Under the pieces are notes generated by a model. It worked only from the letters and a program-made list of their open reading frames with translations, searched no databases and was not told the DNA's origin. A stretch of 64,000 nt of DNA from Closterium sp. NIES-65 (lineage: Eukaryota > Streptophyta > Zygnematophyceae > Desmidiales > Closteriaceae): positions 62,001 through 126,000 of the forward strand of contig CANXME010002418.1 of the NCBI GenBank assembly GCA_948144175.1. The letters run 5' to 3'. The position numbers were made by a program, and so were the translations under genes. The first letter of the stretch is position 1; every line of letters starts with the position of its first letter. Shown here piece by piece: positions 53,188 through 64,000 of the stretch.

Positions 53188-55515
53188 ATGAATCAAGGGA
53201 GTGGAGATGCAGCTGAGAAAAGGAGTGAGCCGCCACCATCCAAAATTGAAGCTTTGGATGGCTCCAACTATGAGGAATGGAGCGGGCGGATGCGGAGCGC
53301 CTTCAAGCGCTACAAGCTGCTGAAAATTGCAATGGGAGAGGAGAAGATGCCGGGGGAAGGAGATGCCCGTGATCGGTGGATTGAGAAGAGCACGGTGCTG
53401 TAAGACCTCATCCTCCAATCGGTCAACAATGACATGTTCCAGCACATTAAGGATTTGGTGGAGTTGGATGATTCCGGACCGAAGGCATGGAAGCTGCTAC
53501 GCGACGTGATTCAGCCCAACACGCTGCCGATGGTGATTGTGTTGGAGAAGGAGTTGGCTGCCCTCTCCATGAAACCGGGAGATGATGTGAAACCGGTCCT
53601 TGACAAGATCAAGGACACCTATGCGAGGATGGCAGCGGCGGGCAGCAAGGTGTCGGAGATGCAGCGGTGCACCCGTGGTTCAAGTGTTTCAGCTGGCCTG
53701 AGGGATGGGCGCCCCCATGCATGAAGCCGCCAAGTGGTGAATGTGCACGAGGTGGCGGTGTGCAAGGTTCAGGTGCACAAGGTGATGGTGCACAAGGTAA
53801 AGCCGACCCTGGGATGTTCCTCATGGTTGAGGATGTGCAAGGGAGTGGGGGTGATGTGGGTTCAGTTGGGAAGGTTGTGATGCAACCCCTCGCTCACTGG
53901 GTGATCGATTCAGGTTGCACGAGTCATATGACCCCACGGGCAGATTTGCTTGATGAGGTAAAACCTCTTGGGAAGATCAAGTTTGTGGCTGCCGCTTCAG
54001 GTGCTTTGCTCCCTGTGATTGGTGTTGGGAATGCCAAGGTCATGGGAGCCAATGGGGGGCTTGTGGGCCTGGGGAATGTGCTGTTGGTTGAAGGTTTGTC
54101 CGCTAACCTTCTTTCTGTGCGCCGGCTGCAGAAAAGCAAGGCCAGAAGAGCGAGGCTGAAGTTACCTTCGGCCCAACCGGCTGCCGTGCAAAGCTTGGGA
54201 AGTTGCTGCTGTGGAACTTGGAGGAGAAGAGCAGCTGCATCAAGGACCTGTGGCAGCTGCCCGTCATCCCTTGGAAGGGGAAACCACCAGCAACGGCAAA
54301 GGCAGCGGCAGCGGCTAAAGCAACTGCGGGAGGAGAGGAGACTGCACCAACTGATGGGGCCCTGGATGCAGTCAAGAAGGTGCAGCAGCCACAGCAGCCA
54401 CATGGTGAGGTGCTTGCTGGTGTGGATGCAACAGCTGCATGGGCAAAGGCTTCATCTGGGAGTGGTGAGGCTGATTGGGAAACGTGGCATGAGAGGCTGT
54501 GCCATGTGAACATTCCTATGCTGCTGAAGTTGGTAAAGGATGGGTGCTTGAAGGGGCTGGAGGTGAAGGGGGGAGCAAAGGAGATTGGGAGCTGCCCTAC
54601 ATGCCTTGAGACCAAGTTCACGAAGTTTCCCTTCAGCAGCAGCACAGGACCAGCCAAGGCGCCACTTGCACTTGTGCACATGGACGTGGTGGGCCCCACG
54701 AGGGCCCCTTCTCTCTCGGGCAGCCGCTATTTCCTGACCATTGTGGACGACCACACACGTGCGGTGTGGGTCTACCCTCTGAAGACTAAGGGGGAGGTGG
54801 CAGCGGCTGTTCTCAAGGAGTGGATGCCGAGAGCTCAAAGGGAGAGCGGACATAAGGTGAAGGTGATCCGCACCGACAACGGAGGAAAGTTCATTGGCAA
54901 TGAGTTTGAGGCGGTGCTGAAGAAGAAGGGGATCCAGCATCACCTCACAGTGCCCTACAACCCTCAGCACAATGGCGTGGCTGAGCGGTTCAACCAGACC
55001 CTGCAGGAAGGTGCTCGCACTCTCCTTGGGCGTGCAGGGCTGCCGGATCCGTTTTGGGTGACTGCACTGCGGCAGGTCGCCCTTGTGAAGAACAAGGTGC
55101 TGGCGACTGTGGGGGACAAGCAGTGGGTCCCCTACACCAAGTGGTATGGGAGTGCACCAGCTATGAACATGCTGAGAGCCTTTGGGTGCATGGTGGTGTT
55201 TCATGTGCCTAAGGAGAAGAGGGGAAAGCTGGAAGCTTCTGGGAGATGGGGTGTGCACTTGGGGCTTGCTAAGGATCACAAGGGCTGGCTGATTTGGGAC
55301 TTGACCAGCCAGCAGGTGACTGTGTCAAGAGATGTGAAGTTCCTCGAGTCCCTATACTACAAGGAGTGGAAGCAACAGCAGCAGAAGCTTCCTACAACAC
55401 CGCTGATCATTCAGGCAGATGAGGTGCAGCGGCCTTCGAGACAAGTGCAGGTCACTGTCTCAGAGGAGGAAATCTCTGGGGTTACTGAGGATGGGGGAGA
55501 ACCTGAGGTGGAGGA

Positions 55516-55554
<39 letters not shown>

Positions 55555-57308
55555 TGCTCCACAAGGTGCCGCACGTCCGGCTGACCGTCCTAGGAGGGAT
55601 GTGCGCCCTCCTAACCGGCTGACCTATCCGAGCTTTGGCAAGCCAAAGGTGGTAAGGGCTGGGAGTGTGGCTGAGCAGTGTGATGAGGACGAGATAGCAC
55701 ACTGCTACTGGGCAGCCGTTCCTGAGCCCAAGACGCTAGCTGAAGCATTGAGCGGGCCCGATGCTGAAAAATGGAAGAAGAGTGTGAAGGAGGAGTATGA
55801 CTCTCTGCTGGAGAACGAGACGTGGGAGCTGTGTGAGCTGCCACCTGGGAAAAAAGGCCATTTCTTCCAAGCTGATCTTCAGGCATAAGTACGGACCAGA
55901 TGGGGAGCTGACCCGCTACAAGTCAAGGCTTGTGGCTAAGGGGTTTCAGCAGACAAAGGGGAAGGATTTTGACGAGATCTTTGCTTCTGTGGGGAAAGGC
56001 ACAACATTGAAAGTGTCACTAGCAATGGCAGCAAACCGTGGATGGCGGGTGAAGCAGATGGACATTACCACCGCCTTCCTCAATGGGATCATTCTGGAGG
56101 AGCTGTACATGTTACAGTCTGAGGGTTTGGATGATGGGAGCGGCAGGGTGTGCAGGCTGAAGAAGGCCATCTACGGCCTGAAGCAGGCTCCTCGTGCATG
56201 GTACCACAAGCTAGAGGAGACACTGCTGGCTGGGGGGTTCAAGAAGAGTGAGTGTGACCACAGCTTGTTCTTGCTACAAGAGGAGGAGCAGTTTCTCATG
56301 CTCCTGGTGTATGTGGACGACATCCTGCTCTTCTCTGAGTCGTCTGCAATGATTGAGCGTGTGGGGGAGATGCTGGAGATGCAATTCAAGTGTTCCAAGA
56401 TGGGAGATGTGAAATACTATTTGGGGATGCATGTGGAGAGGGACCTTGACAAGGGAGTGTTGAGGTTGCACCAGAGGAAGTACTGTGAGGGGCTGGCCGA
56501 GATGTATGGGCTGCAAAATGGAGGGAAGCCAGCCACCCCACTGCCTTCAGGGTTCACAGTGAAGCCCTGTGCTGATGAGGAGGTGGTGGGTGAGAGTGAC
56601 AAGAAGCTGTTTCATTCCATGGTGGGGGCACTCAATTATGCGGCTAACCACACGCGGCCTGACATTGCCTTTGCTACATCCAGGCTTGCAAGTGTGGTTG
56701 CACGCCCCAGTCATGAGCAGCTGGAAGCGGCCAAGAGGTTGTTCTGCTATGTGAACGCTACGGCATCAGTGGGCTTGGAGTACAGTGCTGTGCGACAGAG
56801 GCTGCAGAGGGGTGCAGCTGATTTGGGCAAGGGGGAGATGCTCCTGACTTGCTACACCGACGCCAGCTTCAACTCTGTCAAGGCGGATGGCACCAGCATT
56901 GGAGGCTATGTGTGCCTGTTTGGAGGTGGTGCAGTGAGCTGGCGCAGCAAGAAGCAGAACGAGGTGGGGCAGTCCTCATGTGAGACAGAGTACATGGCCC
57001 TGCATCATGGGGCAAAGGAGGTGGTGTGGCTGAGGCGTTTGTTGGAGGAGATCGGAGTGTGCCAGAGGGAGCCGACTGTGATTTTCTGTGACAATGAGTC
57101 GGCGGTGAAGCTAGCGAAGAATGCTTGTCTTCATGGGCTGACCAAACACATCAGGCCTAAGTGGCACTTGGTGAGGAGGCTCCTGAACAAGGAGGTACGG
57201 CTGGAGATTGTGAAGACCCATCAGCAGGCGGCTGACATTCTCACCAAGCGCTTGGCTGAATCTGAGCATTGGAAGGACATGAAGCTTGCTGGGATGAGTG
57301 TGCATTGA
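53188..57308 (+). pseudogene. Copia-9 gag-pol polyprotein, few disruptions
   Basis: Gag starts at ATG 53188 (UBN2-like: LDGSNYEEWSGRMRSAF). A TAA at 53401-53403 interrupts it, and the same frame continues. A frame change near 53660 precedes a degraded zinc-knuckle region. Protease is VIDSGCTSHM (about 53910). A further shift near 54130-54200 leads into integrase: CHVNIPMLLKL, CPTCLETKF, then Asp 54683, Asp 54875 and Glu 54983 (D(35)E). A polyglutamine tract follows. A last shift near 55855 enters RT (QMDITTAFLNG, YGLKQAPRAWY, LVYVDDILLF near 56309) and RNase H (CYTDASFNS, CETEYMA, FCDNESAVKLAKN, QQAADILTKRL), ending at 57308. All catalytic residues are intact; only frames are broken. Confidence 0.9.
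55516..55552 (+). repeat. CAG microsatellite encoding polyglutamine
   Basis: A run of about twelve CAG/CAA triplets in the Copia-9 integrase-RT linker encodes a glutamine tract within an open frame. It is likely to vary in length between copies. Confidence 0.85.
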
Positions 57309-57365
57309 GGGTGCATGCTTGAGCTCTGGCGTGTGGGATGATGGTTGGCAGCCAGAGGGGGAGTT

Positions 57366-58241
57366 TGTTATGTGATGCTATCATTTGCATTCACGTCTGT
57401 CTGCCTCCCATCATGTGTTCGTGCGCTGCATGCGTGGTGTGAGCGTGTGCAAGAATTTGTGTTTTGTGCGGTTTGGTTTTTCTGAGTGTGTGTGAATGTT
57501 ATTTGGCTTGAGCAGATATCTGAAGTGACTCCTCTGCTCAAGAGCTTTCCGACGAACCAAGTATCGCTTCAATCGGAGCACGAACAAGAAAGTTACGAAC
57601 GTTGGAGTTCGTATGCTTTTCATATTTGATTGTGGCAACTATGAGAAGTTGTGGGGCTGACTCAATATGGGGTACACACTTCTGGGGGTTGGGAAATTCG
57701 TCTTTTCTACTGTAGTTGCTGCCAAATGGTTGGGAGAAACCAAACCAGGTTGGCAAGTGTGGCCAAGTTGGGTTGAGGTGGATTGTGGAGGTTGGGATAG
57801 TGACAAAGGTCAAAGTTGGGTTGCCTATGGGGAAGGGAATTGTGTGGCATGGGGTTTCCTTGGTTGGGGACTCTCTTGGGACCTTCCCTCTCATCCTCAT
57901 CATCCCTTCCACCTGGTTTAGTGCTACTCTAACTCTCTTGTGTAGTAATTGTGAACTTGTGTGAGACTCTTGTGATTGAGTTAAGATTCTATGGCAGCAT
58001 ACCCCCTAGTGCGCCGAAATTGATAACTCAAGAAATACTTCACTTTTCCGTATGATTCAACTTGGGAATTGTAGCTACGAAGTAGAGCTAGAACATATTT
58101 GAGTTTGGTGAAGCTTTGACTGTGAACGTTTCGTCGACGGCGTTTCTTGTGAACTCGTTTTTTCTGTCCAGAATTCTAAGCCAACGATTTTGAGAATTTT
58201 AGGCACCTAATCTTCGTAGACTCCGTCCTTAGTCTTTAACA
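57366..58241 (+). repeat. 3' LTR of Copia-9 (876 bp)
   Basis: Preceded by CAGCCAGAGGGGGAGTT, it starts TGTTATGTGATGC and ends GTCTTTAACA. CCTCG follows, and Copia-8 integrase resumes. Confidence 0.96.
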
Positions 58242-58246
58242 CCTCG

Positions 58247-60822
58247 GGAAGGAATTTACCGCCTTCGTGGACGGCAAGGGCATCGTCCATGACTTGACCT
58301 TACACCCCGCAGCAGAATGGCATGGCGGAGTGGGAGATGAGGATGATGGTGGAGTCGGTGTGGACGATGTTGTTGCAAATGGGCGTGTAGCACCACTAGT
58401 GGCACCCCGCTCTACAGCAGGTCGTCTGGGTCCGCAACTGCCTTGAAAGGTCGACAATGCCGCCAGGGACAACGCCGTACTAGCTGCTTACCGGGAGGAA
58501 GCCCGACTTGTCGTTGGTGGGCGTGTGGGGCTGCATGATGCAGTTCTTGGTCCCCGAGTAGCAGCGTAGTGGGATGCTGAAGCCGAAGGCCAGGTGGGGC
58601 CTTCACCTCGGTGTGTTAGAGGAGAGCAAGGGATGGGAGCTCCTCGACCTCACCGACAACAGGGTGGTCACCATGTCAGACGTGGTGCTCTACGAGACGA
58701 TGTCACTGGAGGTGTGGAAGTCGGAGAACAAGACAGCGTCGAGGCGAACGTAGGTCAACCCGCCGATGGACAACTCGACGACGACGCTCCCTCTACTTGC
58801 CGAGGTTGGAGAGCTTGCAAATGAGGGCATCGAGGACGTTCGCGCTTCTTCCGCTTCCCCTGCCCCTCCTTCCCCTCCCCTTGTCACCGACCTGCGTGGG
58901 GTGACTCCGGTGTCGGCCTCAGGCGATGAGGGGAGAAGTGGGGCGTCGCCTGTAGCGCCGGCCAAGAGCATCGCCGGTGGCCGATGTGACGTCCAGCAAG
59001 TCAGCGTGGGAGTGAAGACAACGCCGATAGGGGAGAAGCAGGCCGAAGAGGTGCAACCAACCTTGGTGGAGCCGCTGAAGGAGTCATCAGCAGGGAAGCC
59101 GTCGACGGAGCAGTCAGCAACCAGGCAGTCGACAAGGAAGCCAACCGCACGGGAGAAGTCAGCAAGGATGGCAACCGTGGTCCAGCAAGACGCTGAGGGC
59201 TGTGACGCCGGTGATGATGGAGGGGACGCCGAGGAGTCCACCGACAGCGACGTGGTGGAAATCCAACCTGGACCACGGCGTACAGGCTGAATTTGGAGGC
59301 CGCCTGATTGCTTCGTACCAGCCACCATAGTGTACGACCTGCTTTACAATGCCGCCGAGGAGGATGAAGAACTGCCGGAGCTCGACCTCGACATGCACGC
59401 TGACCCGGAGCACCGTTGGGACATCTCGACAATGACGGTGAAGGAGGCGCTGGCAAGCTAGAAGGGCAAGGCGGTGAAAGACGCCATGGAGGAGGAGATC
59501 CGCAGCCTCATCGGCATGGGCACCTGGGAGCTGGTCGAACGCCCACGCAGGGTGAAAATCATAAAAAAAATCGGTGGGTGTTGACAACGAAGTGCCACAT
59601 CGACGAAACCGTCAAGCGCGAGAAGGCGAGGCTGGTCGTGAAAGGCTTCACGCAGGTATATGGCGCCGACTACGACGAGGCGTATGCACTAGTGAGTAGC
59701 TCGACATGAAGAATGCCTTCCTGCAGAGCAAGCTCGACTGAGTGTTGTACATGTACTAGCCGGACTACTTCAATGACGAGAGCGGCCGGGTGTGCAAGCT
59801 GCTGAAGAGCCTCTACGGGTTGAAGTAGTCGTCGCTGCTGTGGTACACGGCTCTCGACGGTGTGTTGCAGGGTGCTGGCTGGAAGAAGAGCCAGGTCGAG
59901 ACGGCGCTCTACTTCAAGGTCGTTGACGTAAACCCTGCTGGGTGCTAGTTTACGTCGACGACTTGCTTGCCGCCAGTAGTAGTGCAGCGATGCTGAAGGA
60001 GTTGCAGGAGGCCGCCTTCGAGCTGCGGGAGATCTCTCCGGAGCAGAAGTACCTCGGGTTGGAGATCATGAGCCAAGGAAGCTATGGCTTTATCAGCAGG
60101 GCTACGCTGACAAGCTGCGTAGGCGGTTCCTCGACCAAGCGCACTCCGAAGACTCCAGTCCCTGTCGACGCCTACACCGAGCTCACGTTCGACAAAGAGG
60201 AGGAACAGGAGCGCCAGGAGGAGGATTACCGGCAGAAGGTTGGCTTGTTGCAGTTCGCGGCGACGACGACGAGGCTGGACACTGCCTTCGCCTGCAGCAA
60301 GCTGAGCAATGGCCTCATGGTGAGGAGCGACCAGCACTGGCGCGAGGTCGACCGTTGCCTCGTCTACCTCGCCTATATGTGCGACACCACTTTGGAGTTC
60401 GGCAGTGGACCAGAGTCGCTGAAGCTGATCGGCTATGAGGACGCCGACGATGCCGGCGACAAGCAGAACCGGACGAGCACGAGCGGCTACGTATTTGCCG
60501 CCTTCGCTTCCTCCTTGCAGATATCCGGCAGCTGGACGCCGAGACGCCAACCGTCCTTCCGGTGGACAGCAAGTCGGCCATCACGGTCGCTAAGGGCATG
60601 GGGTTAACGGGCAACATCAAGCATATGGAACGGGACAGGCCTGGCTGCAACACATTGTGAAGCGTGGGAAGTTTACGTTGTAGTACATCCCGACCACCGA
60701 GCAGCCGGCCGACTTCCTAACGAAGGCGCTGCAGTACCCTGCCCTCAACCGGTGCTCTGTCGCAATCGGCCAAGTGCGCTTGGCCAGCGTGGGGGACGGA
60801 GACAACGATGTGCAGCAGTAGG
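58247..60822 (+). pseudogene. Copia-8 integrase end, RT and RNase H
   Basis: Integrase resumes in the frame in which it was cut (Copia-9 plus duplication is 6162 bp, divisible by three) with KEFTAFVDGKGIVHD, and TPQQNGMAE in a neighbouring frame, close to the third catalytic residue. A Thr/Ala/Pro-rich linker spans 58740-59290. RT is badly damaged: KARLVVKGFTQVYGADYDEAYA, a deletion, LDMKNAFLQ, SLYGLK, then VYVDDLLAA near 59944. RNase H shows LIGYEDADDAGDKQNRTSTSGYVFA (about 60430), with Glu for the first expected Asp-preceding residue, and frame breaks near 60510. It ends DNDVQQ at about 60822. Confidence 0.82.
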
Positions 60823-62182
60823 TGCCATGCCCTCTTGCATGGCTGGTGCGGTGACAGGCGTGCTGTATGTTGGGGGCACGCCGACGAGCTATTCTCCGAG
60901 TGGTGGTGCCGCATGGGCTGGGGGCCCAAACGAGAAGGCGGCACGGGAGTGTCAACGGGAGTAGTCGTTTGGCCCTGTCCTTGCTTGGGGGGAGCCGACC
61001 TAGTGGTCGGGTGGACGGGAGGTGCAGCCGACCTGCAGCAGTGGGCGAGCCGGTCGACGTGGCTGACTTTTGGGCACCGGGTTCTGGTGGTCGACGAAGA
61101 GGGTGCTGACATCGACCTGGTCCGGGGAGCTGGGCGCCAAGCAGGAGAGAAGAAAGACGCCGTCCTTGGCGCCTGGACAGTGTCCTGGGAGGCTGGACGC
61201 CAACCTGGGTGTCTGGTCGGCGTCCCGGGCTCCTGCATGACGACCTGGGCGTCCGACGGCGTCCCAGGTGCCTAGACGCCGCCCTAGGCATCAGAAAGCC
61301 GACCTGTGTGCTTGGACACCTCCTCTGGGGACGCCGGTCTAGTGTAGTCGGCGACCGGCTAAGCTGGACGACCAGGCATGGTTGCCTCATCAACCGGGAT
61401 ACCCGGACGACGTGTGCAAAGGTCGCCATGTTGGTTTCCGCGAGGCCGACCTCGGAAGTCATGCCTGGTCAACCGGGATACCCTGATGGGGTGTGTGAAG
61501 GTCGCCAGGTTGGTTTCCGCAAGGCCGACCTCGGAAGTGGTATCCCGAGGTCGACGTTGCTGGTGGGCGCAATCGCTGGTGGGGCGTTAGCCTGGGCGTT
61601 TGCGCTATGCATGTGATGAGGAGTGGTGCACCAACGATATGCATGCACCTGCAAAGCAGGTGCAACGTTGTCCTGCAGGTGCAACGCTATGCAGCTGACT
61701 TAGTGCAGCGTTGGCACACCATGGACTCGCAAAGTTGGCAAATCGCTACTCTGCAACGCTGGAGCGGTGCGAGCTCTGCTGCGCTGGATTTCAGTCGACC
61801 GTGTTACGCTAGAGATCGACCAGCAGCCTTGCTAGTTCTGATGTAGTCATTGTTGCCAATGTTGTTGCAACCATTGTTCTCAACTTTTACTAGGGAAACT
61901 CTTGCCGTTTTACCCCATGAATGCACAAGTGTTAGAAAAGAACTAAGTGAACGAACGCATAAATCACTCTTGCCCCGAGCCTAGCCTGCAGTCTAGCTCC
62001 TGCTGATAAGTTATCTCTGCAACCACTCTGGCCTTCGCAATTTAACTCTTGTTCGCTCGCTCAATTACACTTGTAACACATATACTCCGAGGGGTGCATT
62101 GCCTTATTAACTGTATTACATTGCTACAGTGGTCACGACTATTGCTTTACTCAACAATTACCATTTTGCAGCGTGTAACCTC
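60823..62182. other. Non-coding stretch between Copia-8 and Copia-10
   Basis: No gene is recognised. The first part may hold the Copia-8 3' end or LTR, but no second copy is available. It contains repeated GACGCC/CCTGGG-type short motifs (about 61120-61300) and the 79 bp tandem repeat listed separately. From about 61850 the sequence is lower in GC and featureless. Apparent long minus-strand frames (to 281 codons) show no known domain. Confidence 0.5.
61391..61548 (+). repeat. 79 bp unit, two tandem copies
   Basis: CAACCGGGATACCC starts at 61391 and again at 61470. Each unit contains AAGGTCGCCA, TTGGTTTCCGC and AGGCCGACCTCGGAAGT. A few substitutions separate the copies. Confidence 0.85.
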
Positions 62183-62588
62183 TGTTGGGATATGAAACCT
62201 TATGAGAAGGCATTCTTGTATGCTATAGGAGCTGACTCTACCGAGCACGAAGTCGAGGAGTCAGAAGATTCGAAGCGACGCTGGTAACCGTCTGACCGAG
62301 ACCGATACAGGCAAAAACATTTGAAATGAAAAGAGCGGGAACAGGTTTTAAAACAGGTTTCCGCGCGGCATGGTTTGAACACGCTGCAATAAGGGAATGT
62401 ACCCCTTAGAGTACATGGCTAGTCTAGGTCGTTTCGTATTCCTTTGTATTTCCTATATAAACCCGATGTATGCATGCTATCATTATCTCAGTCATTTACA
62501 TTCACTCCGATATGAGGTCAACACTGCAACATTAATCCGCGATCAACCTTAAGCGATCCTTTGCTAAGTCCCACTTGGGATTGTAACA
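62183..62588 (+). repeat. 5' LTR of Copia-10 (about 406 bp)
   Basis: It contains GGGAATGTACCCCTTAGAGT, shared with the Copia-6 LTR, and ends GATTGTAACA just before the primer site. The start at TGTTGGGATATG is inferred by length and position relative to the Copia-6 LTR. Confidence 0.65.
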
Positions 62589-62605
62589 TGGTATGAGAGC
62601 TACTC
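62589..62605 (+). other. Copia-10 primer-binding site
   Basis: TGGTATGAGAGCTACTC follows the LTR end directly. It is a near match to the initiator-Met type site TGGTATCAGAGC. Confidence 0.75.
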
Positions 62606-62682
62606 ATGGATTTTTCGCAACTTCACTTCCGTGAAATTCGCCGAATCAAGATCTGGCGAGCGGCACACGCTCCAAGACCAAG

Positions 62683-64000
62683 ATGACCGGAGGATCCAGA
62701 GGCCAAGCGAATCTAATGGCCGAAGGCCAAACCAACCTAGCTGCGACAAATGAGGCAACAACTATGATCAGCACTACCGCACTCGAGCAGTGAATTTTGC
62801 GACTCTCAACTATGGAGAAAGATCTGCAAGAACCGCGCCAAGGTGATGCGGGAACCTCTTCCCAACCTGTTTGACCTGGACAACCGGCTGCGAAAATCCG
62901 TGATACCGCGGCGCACACCTTCTCCCTTGACTGAGACAAATCAACAACAACTGCTCCTCGTCCAAGTGATGAAGCCATCAATTCTGCGCAAGCACATTCT
63001 CGCAGTGTTTCAAAAATCACGATGGTTGCCGCGTTTGACGGCAAGGACTTCTACACATGGAGTTTTGAGCTTGAGCTCCTCCTACAGATAGCGCAGATTC
63101 ACCATCACCTTGACACCGAAAACGCCAGGGCTCAGTACTACAGTGAGTCCCTCATGGCGTATAGTGTGCTGATACGCAATATGATGCCTGCGGAACAACT
63201 CGGCATTCGCTCCTACAAAGAGAGCGCCGCTCCAACCCTGGAAGACTGGAAGCACCTTCTTGAGGTTTATCAGCCGAAGGACTCAGTCACCTCTAGTAGG
63301 CTCCTGCAGCAACTCATGGGACCAAGATGGGGCATGGGGGGAAAGCAAAAACATACATTAACAGATGTCGGGACATTCGTGACCAGATTACGAAGCATGG
63401 AAGTGCCATTTCAGATAGATCTTTGTCAACATCATCCTCCAAAGACTTGGGCTTGAGTCGAAGTCGTGCAAAGCGCTACTTCGACAACGAAGAATCATCT
63501 CATAAGTCGCGCTATGCGTCGCCCTCCTGACTGAACAGCGGGGTATGGATTCGAGCAGGACAAGCTCAGCGCCGAGCCGAGAGCGCCTTGCCATCTACAT
63601 AGACAACCGTGAAGAGCTATAACAAACAAGGTGCCATTATTGAAAAATCTTCAAAGTCTTTGGACATTCAACGGACCGATGCTAATCCTAGTCCAACTAT
63701 CGCCACTTGAATTCCACTCACTATAACAATTGGATCGGCCAACAAGACGCTCGTAACCTTCAGCCTCAACAACAAGCTACTCGTCATCCTGCACAACACC
63801 AACAGCAACTGCAAACACAAGGATCTCAAGCACGAGCTCCTAGAAATGTCATTGCAAATATAGCAACAAGGCGCCGCCCATGCACCACTAAACCAAATGA
63901 GGAGGAAGAACATCGCGCCGAACTGATTCAACCTGTACGATGAGGACAAGCGATACTGGCATCAGGCAATACAATTGCAGGAAAGCCCACCTCAAGAGCA
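62683..64000 (+). pseudogene. Copia-10 gag, frameshifted, partial
   Basis: A possible start is the ATG at 62683-62685 (MTGGSRGQANLMAEG). Stops and shifts follow. From about 63022 a UBN2-like gag segment is open (FDGKDFYTWSFELELLLQ, then LEDWKHLLEVYQPKDS) to 63456. Downstream gag sequence continues in other frames, including a Gln-rich stretch near 63750. No zinc knuckle is reached with confidence before the window ends. Confidence 0.7.

Larger units (their letters stand above)
52085..58241 (+). mobile_element. Copia-9: complete Ty1/copia element in the Copia-8 integrase
   Basis: This 6157 bp element has LTRs of 867 and 876 bp. The right one has a 9 bp insertion (ACGAACGTT), and roughly 2-3 percent of other positions differ. 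The target copies read ACTCG (52080-52084) and CCTCG (58242-58246), one mutation apart. The primer site TGGTATCAGAGCTGATT is at 52954 and the polypurine tract AGAGGGGGAG just before 57366. Gag-pol is nearly complete. Confidence 0.95.
50862..60822 (+). mobile_element. Copia-8: Ty1/copia relic split by Copia-9
   Basis: A plus-strand copia element of a separate family. Its front (capsid part of gag, leader, 5' LTR) is missing at the junction with Copia-7. The surviving part runs from gag zinc knuckle through protease to mid-integrase (52079), continues after Copia-9 at 58247, and ends near 60822 after RNase H. No LTR could be recognised on either side. Confidence 0.8.
62183..64000 (+). mobile_element. 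Copia-10: start of a Ty1/copia element, continues past the window
   Basis: A 5' LTR (62183-62588), primer site and a gag region are present. The leader and gag start align with Copia-6 (shared pattern ACCGGAGGATC / GTCGGAGGATC, then AGCTGCGACAAA). The 3' part lies outside the window. Confidence 0.8.

Noticed and set aside
60617..61462. 281-codon minus-strand frame
   Set aside because: It overlaps the end of Copia-8 RNase H on the other strand and GC-rich short repeats, with Arg/Pro-rich low-complexity sequence and no motif.

Overview
This 64 kb window is eukaryotic nuclear DNA made almost entirely of LTR retrotransposons nested in one another. I found no host gene, rRNA, tRNA or CRISPR array. 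Plant-type Ty1/copia elements primed by initiator-Met tRNA, a tiny SMART-type LTR element, and a Ty3/gypsy element carrying a DNMT3-like cytosine methyltransferase point to a repeat-rich green-lineage genome. A streptophyte (charophyte) alga is my best guess, because retrotransposons with captured methyltransferases have been reported from charophytes and dinoflagellates. The species cannot be read from the sequence.

Layout. Copia-1 (+, 5' end outside) fills 1-5756. A stretch of unrecognised lower-GC DNA follows (5757-8021), with one possible LTR remnant. Copia-2 (-) has its ends at 8027 and 29455 with a CCCAC target duplication. Its 5' LTR is split by Gypsy-MT (+, 14957-29385, ATAG duplication), whose gag gene is split by Copia-3 (+, 16517-23819, ATGAA duplication). 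This is a three-level nest whose arithmetic closes exactly: the two LTR pieces sum to the 123 bp of the intact LTR. A TA-flanked 708 bp DNA transposon follows (29490-30197).

Next comes a fused pair of Copia relics (Copia-4a 30201-35150 and Copia-4b 35166-46455, both -). The leader of Copia-4b holds Copia-5 (-, 38893-46216), which has identical 136 bp LTRs, a GCGCG duplication and a nearly open gag-pol, and is the youngest element here. Copia-6 (+, 46456-49315), Copia-7 (-, 49447-50860, carrying the 344 bp SMART-1), Copia-8 (+, 50862 to about 60822, split by Copia-9 at 52085-58241) and the start of Copia-10 (+, 62183 to the end) complete the window.

How it works together. Each element encodes gag (capsid and nucleic-acid binding) and pol (protease, integrase, reverse transcriptase, RNase H, in copia order; integrase last in gypsy). 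Only Copia-5, and less clearly Copia-9, look recently functional. Copies 1-5 and 7 form one GC-rich family with a poly-glycine gag, an unusual zinc-binding motif, an Ala/Glu/Pro/Gly minisatellite between integrase and RT, and a structured leader (primer site, hairpin, GGGCCC palindrome, GC-rich tandem repeats). The main novelty is the methyltransferase-bearing Gypsy-MT. The leader structure and a possible -1 slip site in Copia-5 are the next most interesting signals.
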